Assembly (NCBI GenBank): GCA_910576815.1
Contig: CAJTKA010000033.1
Location: forward strand, 1-37,333
Length of the DNA: 37,333 bases
Direction of reading: 5' to 3'
Source of the DNA: an uncultured Lachnospiraceae bacterium
Lineage (GTDB): Bacteria > Bacillota > Clostridia > Lachnospirales > Lachnospiraceae
This document shows, in pieces, positions 16,917 to 25,409 of this stretch. The notes beneath the pieces were generated by a model. It ran no database searches. It was not told where the DNA came from and was given only the letters and a program-made list of their open reading frames with translations. Positions within the stretch are counted from its first letter, which is position 1. The number at the start of each line of letters is the position of its first letter. Position numbers and translations under genes: made by a program.

Positions 16917-17756
16917 CTATTTAGAATAGTCAAAGAATCCAACGCCGGTCTTTCTGCCGAGTTTCTTCTCCTCAACCATCTTTTTCAGAAGCGGCTGGGG
17001 CGCATACTTCTCGTCCTTCGTCTCGTTGTAGAGCACTTCCATGATCGCCAGGCAGATATCCAGACCGATCAAATCGCCAAGGTGCAGGGGCCCCATGGGA
17101 TGGGAAGCGCCAAGCTGCATAGCCACGTCGATATCCTCCGCGGAAGCGGTGCCTGCGTCGAGTACGCCGATCGCCTCGTTGACCATCGGGATCAGAATTC
17201 TATTTACAACAAAGCCGGGCGCCTCTTTTACCTGTACGGGCGTCTTGCCGATCTCCTCAGCGATTTTCGTGATCTTATCTACCATATCCTGAGGGGTGTT
17301 CTCGCCTCTGATGACCTCCACCAGCTTCATTCTGTCAGCCGGATTGAAGAAATGCATACCGATCATCGGTCTGTCAAGGCCCTCGCCGATCTTGGTGATG
17401 GAAAGGGAGGAAGTATTGGATGCGAACATGCAGTCCTTTTTCACGATGCCCTGCAGTTCCTTGAAGATGTTCTGCTTGATCTCCATCTTCTCAAGCGCAA
17501 CCTCAACGATCAGATCGCACTCGCCGCAGATATTGTTCAGACCCGTGGTGATCTTGCTCATAACCTCGTCAGCCTTCTCCTGCGTGATCTTCTCCTTGCT
17601 TACAAGAAAATTCATATTTTTCTGGATCTTCGCCTTGCCGCCCTCAGCGAACTCTTCCTTGATATCGCAGAGGCATACCTCGTAACCGTCTGTCATAGCA
17701 AATGCCTGCGCGATGCCGGAACCCATGGTTCCCGCGCCGATAATACCTACTTTCAT
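16917..17756 (-). CDS. hbd: 3-hydroxybutyryl-CoA dehydrogenase
   Basis: This 279-aa enzyme reduces acetoacetyl-CoA to 3-hydroxybutyryl-CoA. MKVGIIGAGTMGSGIAQAFA is the Rossmann NAD(P)H site. DLIVEVALEKMEIKQNIF, NTSSLSITKIGEGL, GMHFFNPADRMKLVEVIRG (His135 is the catalytic residue) and EAPGFVVNRILIPMVNEAIG follow in family order. The C-terminal LGASHPMGPLHLGDLIGLD and KLGRKTGVGFFDYSK are typical of bacterial Hbd. It lies between crt and bcd; the start has a GAGGAAC-type RBS. Confidence 0.96.
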   Translation of the reverse strand: MKVGIIGAGTMGSGIAQAFAMTDGYEVCLCDIKEEFAEGGKAKIQKNMNFLVSKEKITQEKADEVMSKITTGLNNICGECDLIVEVALEKMEIKQNIFKELQGIVKKDCMFASNTSSLSITKIGEGLDRPMIGMHFFNPADRMKLVEVIRGENTPQDMVDKITKIAEEIGKTPVQVKEAPGFVVNRILIPMVNEAIGVLDAGTASAEDIDVAMQLGASHPMGPLHLGDLIGLDICLAIMEVLYNETKDEKYAPQPLLKKMVEEKKLGRKTGVGFFDYSK

Positions 17757-17782
17757 TGTAGTTCCTCCTTATTTATTTATAA

Positions 17783-17835
17783 TTAATTACACATGTTACT
17801 TTTGGGGCAACAATTTAATTACGCACGTTACTTTT
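17783..17835. repeat. Tandem-like direct repeat in the crt-hbd gap
   Basis: Two 21-nt copies at 17783-17803 and 17815-17835 differ at two positions. Both begin TTAATTAC and end GTTACTTTT. They fill most of the 97-nt gap between crt and hbd. They could bind a regulator or mark an old duplication. Confidence 0.5.
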
Positions 17836-17853
17836 CCTTGCACTTGATATGTT

Positions 17854-18639
17854 CTATGCGTTCTTAAACGGCTCCTTCACCTTCTCCTTGTTCTTGTCAA
17901 GGAAGAATGCCATGCCGTACTTCTGGTCCTCTGTCTCGAAACAGTCGCCGAAAAGTTTCTCCTCGATCACGATCGCCTCGTCCATGCCAACCTCTAAGCC
18001 GTCGTTGATCGCCTTTTTGCAGTTGCGTACCGCAATGGGCGCGTTCTTCGCGATGCCAGCCGCCATCTTCTCAGCCGCCGCCATCAGCTCCGCCTGCGGA
18101 TATACCGCGTTTACCAGACCGATTCTGAGAGCCTCGTCCGCCTTGATGTTTCTCGCGGTGTAGATCATCTGCTTTGCCATGCCGGGACCAACGATCCTCG
18201 CCAGTCTCTGCGTGCCGCCGAAACCAGGGGTAATGCCAAGGCCTACCTCGGGCTGGCCGAATACCGCGTTGTCAGAGCAGATTCTGATATCGCAGCTCAT
18301 GGAGATCTCGCAGCCGCCACCCAGTGCAAAACCGTTCACCGCAGCGATCACGGGGATAGGGAATGTCTCTAACTTGCGGAACACATCGTTTCCCTTCTTG
18401 CCGAAAGCCTCGCCCTCAGCCTTGGTGAGTGTGCTCATCTCGCCGATATCCGCGCCCGCCACAAAGGACTTCTCGCCCGCGCCCGTCAGGATCAGGCATC
18501 TCACTTCATCCAAATTCACACCATCTAACGTCGCGTTCAGCTCGTCCAATACGGTGGAGTTGAGGGCATTCAAAGCCTTCTCGCGGTTGATCGTGATCAC
18601 GCCGACCTGACCCTTCACTTCATATAACACAAATTCCAT
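17854..18639 (-). CDS. crt: 3-hydroxybutyryl-CoA dehydratase (crotonase)
   Basis: This 261-aa crotonase dehydrates 3-hydroxybutyryl-CoA to crotonyl-CoA. The oxyanion segment KSFVAGADIGEM, then GFALGGGCEISMSCD and GQPEVGLGITPGFGGTQRL, carry the two acid residues Glu111 and Glu131 of the family. ATG 18639 was chosen for its AAGGAGACGG RBS; an upstream in-frame start at 18702 lies in the fold-back region and lacks one. Second gene of the butyrate operon. Confidence 0.95.
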   Translation of the reverse strand: MEFVLYEVKGQVGVITINREKALNALNSTVLDELNATLDGVNLDEVRCLILTGAGEKSFVAGADIGEMSTLTKAEGEAFGKKGNDVFRKLETFPIPVIAAVNGFALGGGCEISMSCDIRICSDNAVFGQPEVGLGITPGFGGTQRLARIVGPGMAKQMIYTARNIKADEALRIGLVNAVYPQAELMAAAEKMAAGIAKNAPIAVRNCKKAINDGLEVGMDEAIVIEEKLFGDCFETEDQKYGMAFFLDKNKEKVKEPFKNA

Positions 18640-18680
18640 TGTATCCGTCTCCTTTTTTATATTGTGTACAATATCTATGG

Positions 18681-18813
18681 ATGCGGATTGACATTTCTGC
18701 AAGCAGGTACTCTGGAGCCGCCGGTACTTATATGCCGTTCTTTGGCATATTAAGTACCGTTGCGAGCGGAAGGTAGCACAAGCGTGCCTGCGGTAGAAAT
18801 GTCAATTCTGCAT
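18681..18813. repeat. Nested fold-back element between thl and crt
   Basis: Outer arms ATTGACATTTCT (18687-18698) and AGAAATGTCAAT (18795-18806) pair perfectly, extended by ATGC/GCAT. The centre holds a near-perfect hairpin: CGGTACTTA-TATGCC (18722-18736) with GGCATA-T-TAAGTACCG (18744-18759), loop GTTCTTT. No T-run follows, so it is more likely an mRNA-stability or processing structure, or a mobile repeat, than a terminator. Confidence 0.7.
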
Positions 18814-18822
18814 CTTGTATTC

Positions 18823-20001
18823 TCACATCTCTACAATGGTCGCACATCCCATGCCGCCGCCGATACACAGCGTAGCCAGACCCTTCTTCGCACCCTTTGC
18901 CTGCATCTCGTGAAGCAGGGTTACGAGGATACGTGCGCCGGAAGCGCCTACCGGATGACCGAGTGCGATCGCGCCGCCGTTCGGGTTAAGCTGCTTGTCC
19001 ACGTCGATGCCGAGCTCCTTGCCTACTGCAACGGACTGTGCCGCAAATGCCTCGTTTGCCTCGATGATATCGAAGTCCTCGATCTTGTAGCCGGCCTTCG
19101 CCATAACCTTCTTCGTAGCCGGAACAGGACCGATACCCATGATCTCGGGTCTGCAGCCAGCCAGCGCGCCTGCCACAAAGGTAGCCATCGGCTTCACACC
19201 AAGTTCCTGCGCCTTCTCCTCGCTCATCACAACGATGGCAGCTGCACCGTCATTGATGCCGGAAGCATTACCTGCCGTCACAAAGCCGTCGGGATTGATG
19301 GTGCGCAGCTTCGCCAAACCTTCCATGGTTGAACCGGGTCTGGGACCCTCGTCCACCTTGAACTCAACCATTTCCTTTTTCTTCTTTACCATGACAGGAA
19401 CGATTTCCTTATCGAACGCGCCGCTCTTCTGCGCCGCCTCAGCCTTCAACTGGCTCTTTAAGGCAAACTCGTCCAGCTCCTCGCGGGTCAGTCCCCACTC
19501 TCTGCAAATGTTGTCTGCCGTCATGATCATATGATAATTGTTAAAGGCATCCCATAAAGCGTCATTCACCATGGTATCTACCAAGGTGCCGTTGTTCATT
19601 CTGTAACCATAGCGGCCCTGCATCACAGCATAGGGAGCCATGGACATATTCTCCATACCGCCCGCTACCACGATATCGGCGTCGCCTGCCTGAATCATCT
19701 GCGCCGCCATGTTCACGCAGTTAAGGCCGGATCCGCAGACCACATTGATGGTGACCGCCGGAACCTCATTGGGGATCCCTGCGTGGATGGATGCCTGACG
19801 GGCTACGTTCTGTCCCAGTCCTGCCTGGATAACGCATCCCATATACACCTGATCGACCTGCTCCGGCTTCACGCCCGCTCTGTTAAGAGCCTCCTTGATC
19901 ACCGTTGCGCCAAGCTGCGCTGCAGGCGTAGTGCTCAGTCCTCCGCCCATCGTGCCGATCGCGGTACGGCAGGCGCCTGCCAAAACTACTTTTTTTGCCA
20001 T
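18823..20001 (-). CDS. thl: Acetyl-CoA C-acetyltransferase (thiolase)
   Basis: This 392-aa thiolase joins two acetyl-CoA into acetoacetyl-CoA, the entry step to butyrate. Catalytic residues are in view: Cys89 in NVVCGSGLNCVNMA, His349 in GGAIALGHPVGASGA and Cys379 in TLCIGGGMGCA. ATG 20001 was chosen because GGAGG is 9 nt upstream; a further ATG at 20016 overlaps that RBS. It is the first gene of the operon and has a clear promoter 100 nt upstream. Confidence 0.96.
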   Translation of the reverse strand: MAKKVVLAGACRTAIGTMGGGLSTTPAAQLGATVIKEALNRAGVKPEQVDQVYMGCVIQAGLGQNVARQASIHAGIPNEVPAVTINVVCGSGLNCVNMAAQMIQAGDADIVVAGGMENMSMAPYAVMQGRYGYRMNNGTLVDTMVNDALWDAFNNYHMIMTADNICREWGLTREELDEFALKSQLKAEAAQKSGAFDKEIVPVMVKKKKEMVEFKVDEGPRPGSTMEGLAKLRTINPDGFVTAGNASGINDGAAAIVVMSEEKAQELGVKPMATFVAGALAGCRPEIMGIGPVPATKKVMAKAGYKIEDFDIIEANEAFAAQSVAVGKELGIDVDKQLNPNGGAIALGHPVGASGARILVTLLHEMQAKGAKKGLATLCIGGGMGCATIVEM

Positions 20002-20043
20002 CTTCTTTTCCTCCATCTTTGAAATTTAGTGAAAGTTTATTGA

Positions 20044-20063
20044 AAGCCTTTTGAAAAAGGCTT
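20044..20063 (-). promoter_or_regulatory. Hairpin in the thl 5' leader
   Basis: AAGCCTTTT (20044-20052) pairs with AAAAGGCTT (20055-20063); the loop opens to about 4 nt in practice. It lies between the promoter and the thl RBS. It has no T-run, so mRNA protection or weak attenuation fits better than termination. Confidence 0.4.
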
Positions 20064-20102
20064 GTGAACGATTGTCATTTCCCGTTATTGTCCATCGTTT
20101 TT

Positions 20103-20131
20103 ATTGTATCATAGCGACTTCAGTTTTGCAA
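20103..20131 (-). promoter_or_regulatory. Promoter of the butyrate operon
   Basis: Minus strand: TTGCAA (20126-20131), exact 17-bp spacer, TACAAT (20103-20108). It lies about 100 nt before the thl ATG. Confidence 0.72.
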
Positions 20132-20198
20132 TCCACTTTCAAAGCGAACCCCTTCACTTCCATATGCACTTTCTGTATGGTTGTAAACCGCACCGTCA

Positions 20199-21320
20199 CT
20201 ATCGTTTTTGCTCCCGATAGGCCTCCGCCGCCGGGTCACTCATCTGCACGGTTCGCCGCCATTCCCTGGTCTCTCCCACCTTCTCCACTTCACTGCGATT
20301 TTTGTAAAGGAATTTGGTCAGTTCGTAGCAGTCGATCCAAATCTCGTTGTTTCCTTCTTTCTGGGATTCGTCAAAGATAAGCTGCAGTCCCCAGTGCAGA
20401 TGCACGGTCTTGATGTTATTGACATTCTCCTTCGCGCTGTAGCCGGTGTGCCCCATGTAACCGATCACATCCCCCGCCGTCACCACACTTCCTTCGGCAA
20501 GGCCGTCCGCGTAGGGGTAATTCTGCCGCAGATGCGCGTAATAATAATACCGCTGCCCGTCAAAACTGCGGATGCCGATGCGCCAGCCGCCATACTGGTT
20601 CCAGCCGAGGGCTTCCACATAACCGGACTCGATCGCGATGATGGGCGTGCCGATCTGCCCCATCATGTCATGCCCCAGATGCGGACGCGAATACCCGTAG
20701 CTTCTGGAAGATCCAAAGTCATCATAGTGGCTGTAATCAAAGCCTTTGGCAATGGGTGAATATGCCTTCAGCCCATAATAGTGTTTTCCATCCAGGGTAA
20801 ACTCTCCCACCATGCCACCGAGCACCGCCGTGTACGCTTCCAGATAATAGTCATAGTATTTCATATCCTTTGTCAGCTTCTCCATGGTCGTCTCGCCGTT
20901 TTTGAGCTTTTCTCCTGTCTCCCGGATCTTTCGCGCACTGTTACTGTCAAAGCTTCCGCCCGTCCTTGCGCCCTCATAAGCAAGAAGCTCGATCCAATGC
21001 AGCTGTATCTTGTCCCGATAGGTCTCCACATCCAACTCATAAGCCGCATTCAGTGCTTCGCAGGGCGCGTGAAAGTCCACCCACTTGATATAGCCGCCGT
21101 CAGCCGTCACTTCAACGGCCTGCTCACGTCCCGTCCTTACTGCGTTATAAAAGCCCTGCCATGCACTTCCCTGCCAGTCTTTCGTCAATTCTTTCACCGT
21201 ATAGACACAGACCAGAGCCAGAAGGAAGATGAGCCCCATCCTGACAACGGTTCCGCCGCGTTCCCGCCTGTCGCACTCTTTCCTGCCACGTTCCCCCTGA
21301 TATCCCTTATTTCGGTTCAT
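20199..21320 (-). CDS. Membrane-anchored M23 (LytM-type) peptidase
   Basis: This 373-aa protein has a basic N-terminus, one membrane span (VVRMGLIFLLALVCVYTV, about 26-43), a helical middle (KLKNGETTMEKLTKDMKYYDYY) and a C-terminal M23 domain. The zinc motifs are HLGHDMMGQ and HLHWG, with the usual YYYAHLR and GDVIGYMGHTG segments. M23 enzymes cut peptidoglycan peptide bridges, or act as activators when zinc ligands are lost; the ligands are kept here. Start 21320 was chosen for the RBS AGAGGTGG. Single gene, divergent from the DUF1576 gene. Confidence 0.88.
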   Translation of the reverse strand: MNRNKGYQGERGRKECDRRERGGTVVRMGLIFLLALVCVYTVKELTKDWQGSAWQGFYNAVRTGREQAVEVTADGGYIKWVDFHAPCEALNAAYELDVETYRDKIQLHWIELLAYEGARTGGSFDSNSARKIRETGEKLKNGETTMEKLTKDMKYYDYYLEAYTAVLGGMVGEFTLDGKHYYGLKAYSPIAKGFDYSHYDDFGSSRSYGYSRPHLGHDMMGQIGTPIIAIESGYVEALGWNQYGGWRIGIRSFDGQRYYYYAHLRQNYPYADGLAEGSVVTAGDVIGYMGHTGYSAKENVNNIKTVHLHWGLQLIFDESQKEGNNEIWIDCYELTKFLYKNRSEVEKVGETREWRRTVQMSDPAAEAYREQKR

Positions 21321-21469
21321 TTCCACCTCTGCCGCTTTGTCCCGCACAAACACATCCCCGCAAAGAATGCCGTGCCACACTTGTTTTAATATATGTGCGG
21401 CAAAATACCGTTATGTCAGTGCGCAAAACCGTGCCAACGGAAATAGAATAAAGAAAGGATGATATCAGA

Positions 21470-21498
21470 TTGTGCTGCGCCGCATATCCTGATATGAT
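21470..21498 (+). promoter_or_regulatory. Promoter of the DUF1576 gene
   Basis: TTGTGC (21470-21475), 17-bp spacer, TATGAT (21493-21498), 38 nt before the ATG at 21536. Confidence 0.6.
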
Positions 21499-21535
21499 AA
21501 GAACAGATACGATTCGTTCACGAAAGGATCTGCCT

Positions 21536-22870
21536 ATGACAGACAATATTCGAAAAAAGCCGGAGGGTCAGGAACTGTTTGTCTTCAGCATCGCTACTGC
21601 CCTGCTCTTATTTCTCACCGCAATCGTTCTCGCCCCGCCGAAAGAACTGTTGCGCGGCATGGTCACAATTGTGCTCACCAGAGATGCCCTGGTTACGGAT
21701 TACTTCGAGCTGGCCGGCTTCGGCGCCGCCTTCCTGAATGCGGGACTGGTTCTCAGTCTGGCCATTCTGCTGATCCGTTTGCAGAAAATCCCTTTCACCG
21801 GACTTACCATGGCCGTTCTTTTCATCAACGCAGGCTTCGCTCTTTTCGGTAAAAACCCGGTCAACGTCCTGCCCATACTGTTTGGGACCTGGCTCTATGC
21901 AAGGTTTCACCACGCAAGCATGAGCCGCTATATCTACACGGCGCTTTTTGGCTCCTGCCTGGCGCCGATGGTCACAGAACTTGTATACCTGCTGCCGTTT
22001 TCCCTTCCGGTCAATTTGGGGATCGCCGTGGTCGTCGGTATTTTTTCCGGCTTCGTGCTGCCGCCGCTCTCCGTACATACCGCCTCCATGCATATGGGCT
22101 ACAATCTGTTTAACATGGGATTTGCCGGAGGACTTTTCGCCTTTGTCATGGTGTGTGTTCTACAGTCCTTCGGTCTGAGCAGTAATAACGTATTTATCTG
22201 GCGCTACGGCCGCCCCTTCTGGCTGCCGGCAGGCCTGTATCTCTACTTTACGGCCGCCCTGCTGTTCGGTCTGTTTCTTGACCGGGACAGCCTGCGCTCC
22301 CTTTTGAAGCTGATGCGCCGCCCCGGACGTGCCGTAACGGACTTTGTTTTGATGGACGGTGCACCGACTACTTTGGTCAATATGGGCATCGTCGGTCTGA
22401 TATGCACCACTTACATCCTGCTGATCGGCGGCGATCTTTCCGGCCCCGTTGTGGGCGCCATCCTGACTGCTTTCGGTTTTGCGGCTTTCGGGGTCCATGC
22501 CAAAAACTATCCGCCGGTACTGGCGGGTGTCCTTCTCTCCACCTTTTTTACCCATATGCTGCCAACCACACCCGGCATCCAGATGGCCGCCATATTTGCC
22601 GTTGGTCTGGCCCCCATCGCCGGACAGTTCGGCATTCCTGCCGGAATCATTGCGGGTATGCTGCACGCCGCAGTTGCGGTATGTTCTTCCTCCCTTTACG
22701 GCGGATTGAATCTATACAACAATGGCTTCTCCACAGGCCTGGTTGCCATCGTCCTGGTTCCGGCATTTGAGAGTTTTATCAAAGGATTTCAAATAAAAAA
22801 GAGTAAACCGTCAAACACTAAAAGAAAGGGCGCAGATTCTGCGCAAAGCGGAGGCATCCATGACACATGA
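21536..22870 (+). CDS. DUF1576 family polytopic membrane protein
   Basis: This 444-aa integral membrane protein has roughly 10-12 hydrophobic segments, e.g. LFVFSIATALLLFLTAIVL, GFGAAFLNAGLVLSLAILLI and NLGIAVVVGIFSGFVLPPL. Two long similar halves (FGAAFLNAG...GTWLY and VNMGIVGLI...AVCSSS) hint at an inverted-repeat transporter fold. The pattern matches DUF1576 proteins of Firmicutes, which have no settled substrate. ATG 21536 follows GAAAGGATC. Its end overlaps the start of the 115-aa gene by 11 nt, so the two are coupled. Confidence 0.82.
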   Translation: MTDNIRKKPEGQELFVFSIATALLLFLTAIVLAPPKELLRGMVTIVLTRDALVTDYFELAGFGAAFLNAGLVLSLAILLIRLQKIPFTGLTMAVLFINAGFALFGKNPVNVLPILFGTWLYARFHHASMSRYIYTALFGSCLAPMVTELVYLLPFSLPVNLGIAVVVGIFSGFVLPPLSVHTASMHMGYNLFNMGFAGGLFAFVMVCVLQSFGLSSNNVFIWRYGRPFWLPAGLYLYFTAALLFGLFLDRDSLRSLLKLMRRPGRAVTDFVLMDGAPTTLVNMGIVGLICTTYILLIGGDLSGPVVGAILTAFGFAAFGVHAKNYPPVLAGVLLSTFFTHMLPTTPGIQMAAIFAVGLAPIAGQFGIPAGIIAGMLHAAVAVCSSSLYGGLNLYNNGFSTGLVAIVLVPAFESFIKGFQIKKSKPSNTKRKGADSAQSGGIHDT

Positions 22871-23207
22871 AGAAAAAAAGACCGCCAAGATCATAGAGGA
22901 GCTGACCATGTTCTTCTTTGCCTTGGAGGCATCCTGGATCGACACCCGGATCGAACGGAAAGAAAACGAAGTCCTGATCCGTCTGGAGGCGGATTTCAAC
23001 CCCTCCTACGCCGACAGGCTCGCCCGTCTGGATCACTATCTGAACGGCCAGAAAAATGATGGCATGAGCGATATCTACTGGGAGCTGGCGGGCAGCGGCG
23101 ATCCCGGCGAAAGCAGTGAACTTCTCTTAGTCGGTATGATGATAGACCGCGCCGAGATCGAGCTCGCCGCAGAGCGGGTGAAGCTGACGCTGTATCGGAC
23201 GTTCTGA
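22860..23207 (+). CDS. 115-aa hypothetical protein coupled to the DUF1576 gene
   Basis: This is a soluble, charged alpha/beta protein (MTHEEKKTAKIIEELTMFFFALEASWIDTRIERKENEVLIRLEADFN). There is no known motif. The ATG lies 11 nt inside the previous gene, behind AAAGCGGAGG, so it is translated with it. It may be a small partner of the membrane protein. Confidence 0.65.
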   Translation: MTHEEKKTAKIIEELTMFFFALEASWIDTRIERKENEVLIRLEADFNPSYADRLARLDHYLNGQKNDGMSDIYWELAGSGDPGESSELLLVGMMIDRAEIELAAERVKLTLYRTF

Positions 23208-23264
23208 CAGCTATGTATTCCTAAAAAGCCCGTTATCAGAAGATTTCCGACCAACATCAAAACA

Positions 23265-23284
23265 GCGGGAGAATGCTCTCCCGC
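23265..23284. terminator. Terminator between convergent genes
   Basis: GCGGGAGA (23265-23272) pairs with TCTCCCGC (23277-23284), loop ATGC. Plus-strand tail is GCCGTTTCTTTT; the minus-strand side has TGTTTTG. It serves the 115-aa gene and probably hpf. Confidence 0.7.
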
Positions 23285-23300
23285 CGCCGTTTCTTTTCCC

Positions 23301-23828
23301 TTACACCTCCGGCTCGATCAACCCGTAGGTATTTCCCTTTCTCTTATAGACCACGTTCACCTGGTCAGTCTCCGCATTGCAGAAGACGAAGAAGTTATGT
23401 CCCAAAAGCTCCATCTGCACGCAGGCATCCTCGGGATACATGGGCTTGATGTCAAACTTCTTGGCGCGGATGATCTTGACTTCTTCCTCATCCATGTAGT
23501 CCTTTTCAATAAATTCCTGACGGAAGTAATCGTTCCCCTGCTTCTTATCCACCAGCTTATGTTTGTATTTTTTCAGCTGTCTCTCAATGATCTCCTCCAC
23601 CAGGTCGATGGATACATACATATCGCTGCTGACCTGCTCGGAACGGATGATGTTTCCCTTTACGGGAATCGTGACCTCGATCTTCTGGCGATCCTTCTCC
23701 ACACTGAGGGTAACGTGCACTTCCGTATCCTCGGTAAAAAACTTTTCCAACTTACCGATCTTATCCTCCACCGCTGACCGCAATCCCGGCGTCACTTCGA
23801 TATTTTTGCCTACAATGATAAATTTCAT
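23301..23828 (-). CDS. hpf: Ribosome hibernation promoting factor, long form
   Basis: This 175-aa protein has the N-terminal HPF/RaiA domain (MKFIIVGKNIEVTPGLRSAVEDKIGKLEKFF, then EVHVTLSVEKDRQKIEVTI) and the long-form C-terminal dimer domain (IVRAKKFDIKP-like IIRAKKFDIKPMYPEDACVQMELLGHNFFVFCNAETDQVNVVYKRKGNTYGLIEP). The long form dimerises 70S ribosomes to 100S in stationary phase. ATG 23828 has the RBS AAAGGAATG; the longer upstream frame crosses the promoter. Promoter TTGCAA-18-TATAAT is 37 nt upstream. Confidence 0.95.
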   Translation of the reverse strand: MKFIIVGKNIEVTPGLRSAVEDKIGKLEKFFTEDTEVHVTLSVEKDRQKIEVTIPVKGNIIRSEQVSSDMYVSIDLVEEIIERQLKKYKHKLVDKKQGNDYFRQEFIEKDYMDEEEVKIIRAKKFDIKPMYPEDACVQMELLGHNFFVFCNAETDQVNVVYKRKGNTYGLIEPEV

Positions 23829-23864
23829 CGCACTCATTCCTTTCATTGGATATGACTTGTCTGT

Positions 23865-23894
23865 ATTATAGCATATCCGCCTTCTGCATTGCAA
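23865..23894 (-). promoter_or_regulatory. hpf promoter
   Basis: Minus strand: TTGCAA (23889-23894), 18-bp spacer, TATAAT (23865-23870). Confidence 0.7.
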
Positions 23895-23918
23895 GATAAT
23901 CGAATGGAAGTTTTCCTT

Positions 23919-23994
23919 CGCACAAGCAGACTCGAAATGTTTCACATTTCTCATTCGCGTTGCTCGTCATAAGTCTTCTGACTCTGCTTATGCG
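23919..23994. repeat. Fold-back repeat between hpf and the NlpC/P60 gene
   Basis: CGCACAAGCAG (23919-23929) pairs with CTGCTTATGCG (23984-23994) with one mismatch. The inner part 23924-23965 is 34/42 identical to 16793-16834 in the butyrate operon. Same repeat family, with a shorter second arm here. It lies just upstream of the hpf promoter. Confidence 0.65.
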
Positions 23995-24059
23995 CGCAGA
24001 AAGAGACGACCCGTCTTGAGCCGCCTCCTGTTTTTACTGTTTTTATTGATTTTCTTCTG

Positions 24060-25394
24060 TTAGAAAATTCTCCTGATGGAGAGAATGGAACGATAAGTTG
24101 CACTGGACACGATGATACCGGTTTTGGATGTGGATGCGTGCACGATCTGACCGTTGCCCGCGTAGATGCCCACATGCCCCGAATAGCAGATGATATCACC
24201 GGGCTGTGCATTCTCCAGACCATTCACTGCCGCACCGACATTTCTGTCAGCCGCAGACGAATGCGGCAGGCTGACGCCAAAGTTTTTATACACGCTCATC
24301 ACAAATCCGGAGCAGTCCGCACCGTTCGTCAGGCTGGTGCCGCCGTACACATAAGGATTGCCCACAAACTGCTTCGCAAACTGTACCACATCGGCACCCG
24401 TGCTGCCCGTCGGGCTGGCATAGGTCTTGCCGCCATCTTCGGTCTTGCCGCCGGAGGCTGCATTTTCCGCCGTCTTCTTTTTCGCTGCTTCCTTCGCAGC
24501 CCTTCTGGATTCTTCTTCCTTTGCCAGTCTCGCCTTTTCCTCGGCAATGGACTCAGCTTTTACAAACTCGGTAGAAAGTGTCACGTAATCAAGAGAAACG
24601 TAGCCGTCACCTTCCTCGATATTGACCTTTACCCAACCGTCTAACTCCTCCGTGACGATCAGTTCATCCTCGATGGGCACCAGACCCAGGACTGTCTCAT
24701 CGAGTCCGGGCTGCTCGCGAACCTTAAGCGTCGTCGTGGTAACGGTAGCAATACGGGTTCCCACTTCCTTTGCATAATCTACGGCTTCGTCGCCTGTGAC
24801 ACAAAATTCACCTTTGACATAGCCTTCCACGGAGCCGGAACTGATCTTATACCAGCCGTCCTCCTCCTCGATAAAACTTCCGACAGATTTGTTGTAGAGT
24901 TTACCAACAATCTCGCCTTCCTCGCTGGGAATGCTGCGTACGTTCACGTAGTCGTTCACCCTGGCGATGACCAGATTCTTAAAACTTTCTTCCTCCTCAG
25001 AGAGGCCGCTTCCTGCTGCTTCACGCAGATCCTTCGTATATCCTTCACTGACCACCACGGTATCCAGGATCTTCTTCTCCGGTGCTTTGCTGATTCCATC
25101 CGCTGTGCTGACCAGATCGGAAAAACCGCCAACCTGCAGACTGCCGACGCTGATTCCATCCGCATCAGGCATCTCCGTCTGCTCTCCCGACTGCTCTGCA
25201 GCTTCCTTGTCGGATTCTTCTTTCAAGTTCGATAAGGAAGTCGACTTTTCTCCGTCCTGCAGAGAAAACTCTATGCCGGCCGACGGCAGAACGCTTCCCA
25301 CATTTCCCGTCGCCTGCGCCTCCAGCCCTGTCCCTGTAAAAGTAAGTACAGCTGTCAGTGCACATACTGTTAATTTCAGTCCATTTTTTTTCAT
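24060..25394 (-). CDS. Secreted SH3b/NlpC-P60 peptidoglycan endopeptidase
   Basis: This 444-aa protein has a signal peptide (MKKNGLKLTVCALTAVLTFTGTGLEAQA, cut near 28), a Ser/Glu-rich linker, two SH3b domains (about 141-201 and 212-275: YVNVRSIPSEEGEIVGKL and TLKVREQPGLDETVLGLV), a Lys/Glu helical spacer (278-312), and a C-terminal NlpC/P60 domain (334-444). Catalytic residues are Cys361 (DCSGF), His407 (GHVGIY) and His419 (VHAST). Such enzymes cleave D-Glu-diaminopimelate links in the wall. A strong promoter (TTGACA-17-TATATT) and two WalR-like boxes suggest cell-wall stress control. Confidence 0.93.
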   Translation of the reverse strand: MKKNGLKLTVCALTAVLTFTGTGLEAQATGNVGSVLPSAGIEFSLQDGEKSTSLSNLKEESDKEAAEQSGEQTEMPDADGISVGSLQVGGFSDLVSTADGISKAPEKKILDTVVVSEGYTKDLREAAGSGLSEEEESFKNLVIARVNDYVNVRSIPSEEGEIVGKLYNKSVGSFIEEEDGWYKISSGSVEGYVKGEFCVTGDEAVDYAKEVGTRIATVTTTTLKVREQPGLDETVLGLVPIEDELIVTEELDGWVKVNIEEGDGYVSLDYVTLSTEFVKAESIAEEKARLAKEEESRRAAKEAAKKKTAENAASGGKTEDGGKTYASPTGSTGADVVQFAKQFVGNPYVYGGTSLTNGADCSGFVMSVYKNFGVSLPHSSAADRNVGAAVNGLENAQPGDIICYSGHVGIYAGNGQIVHASTSKTGIIVSSATYRSILSIRRIF

Positions 25395-25409
25395 AAAATT
25401 ACCTCATTT

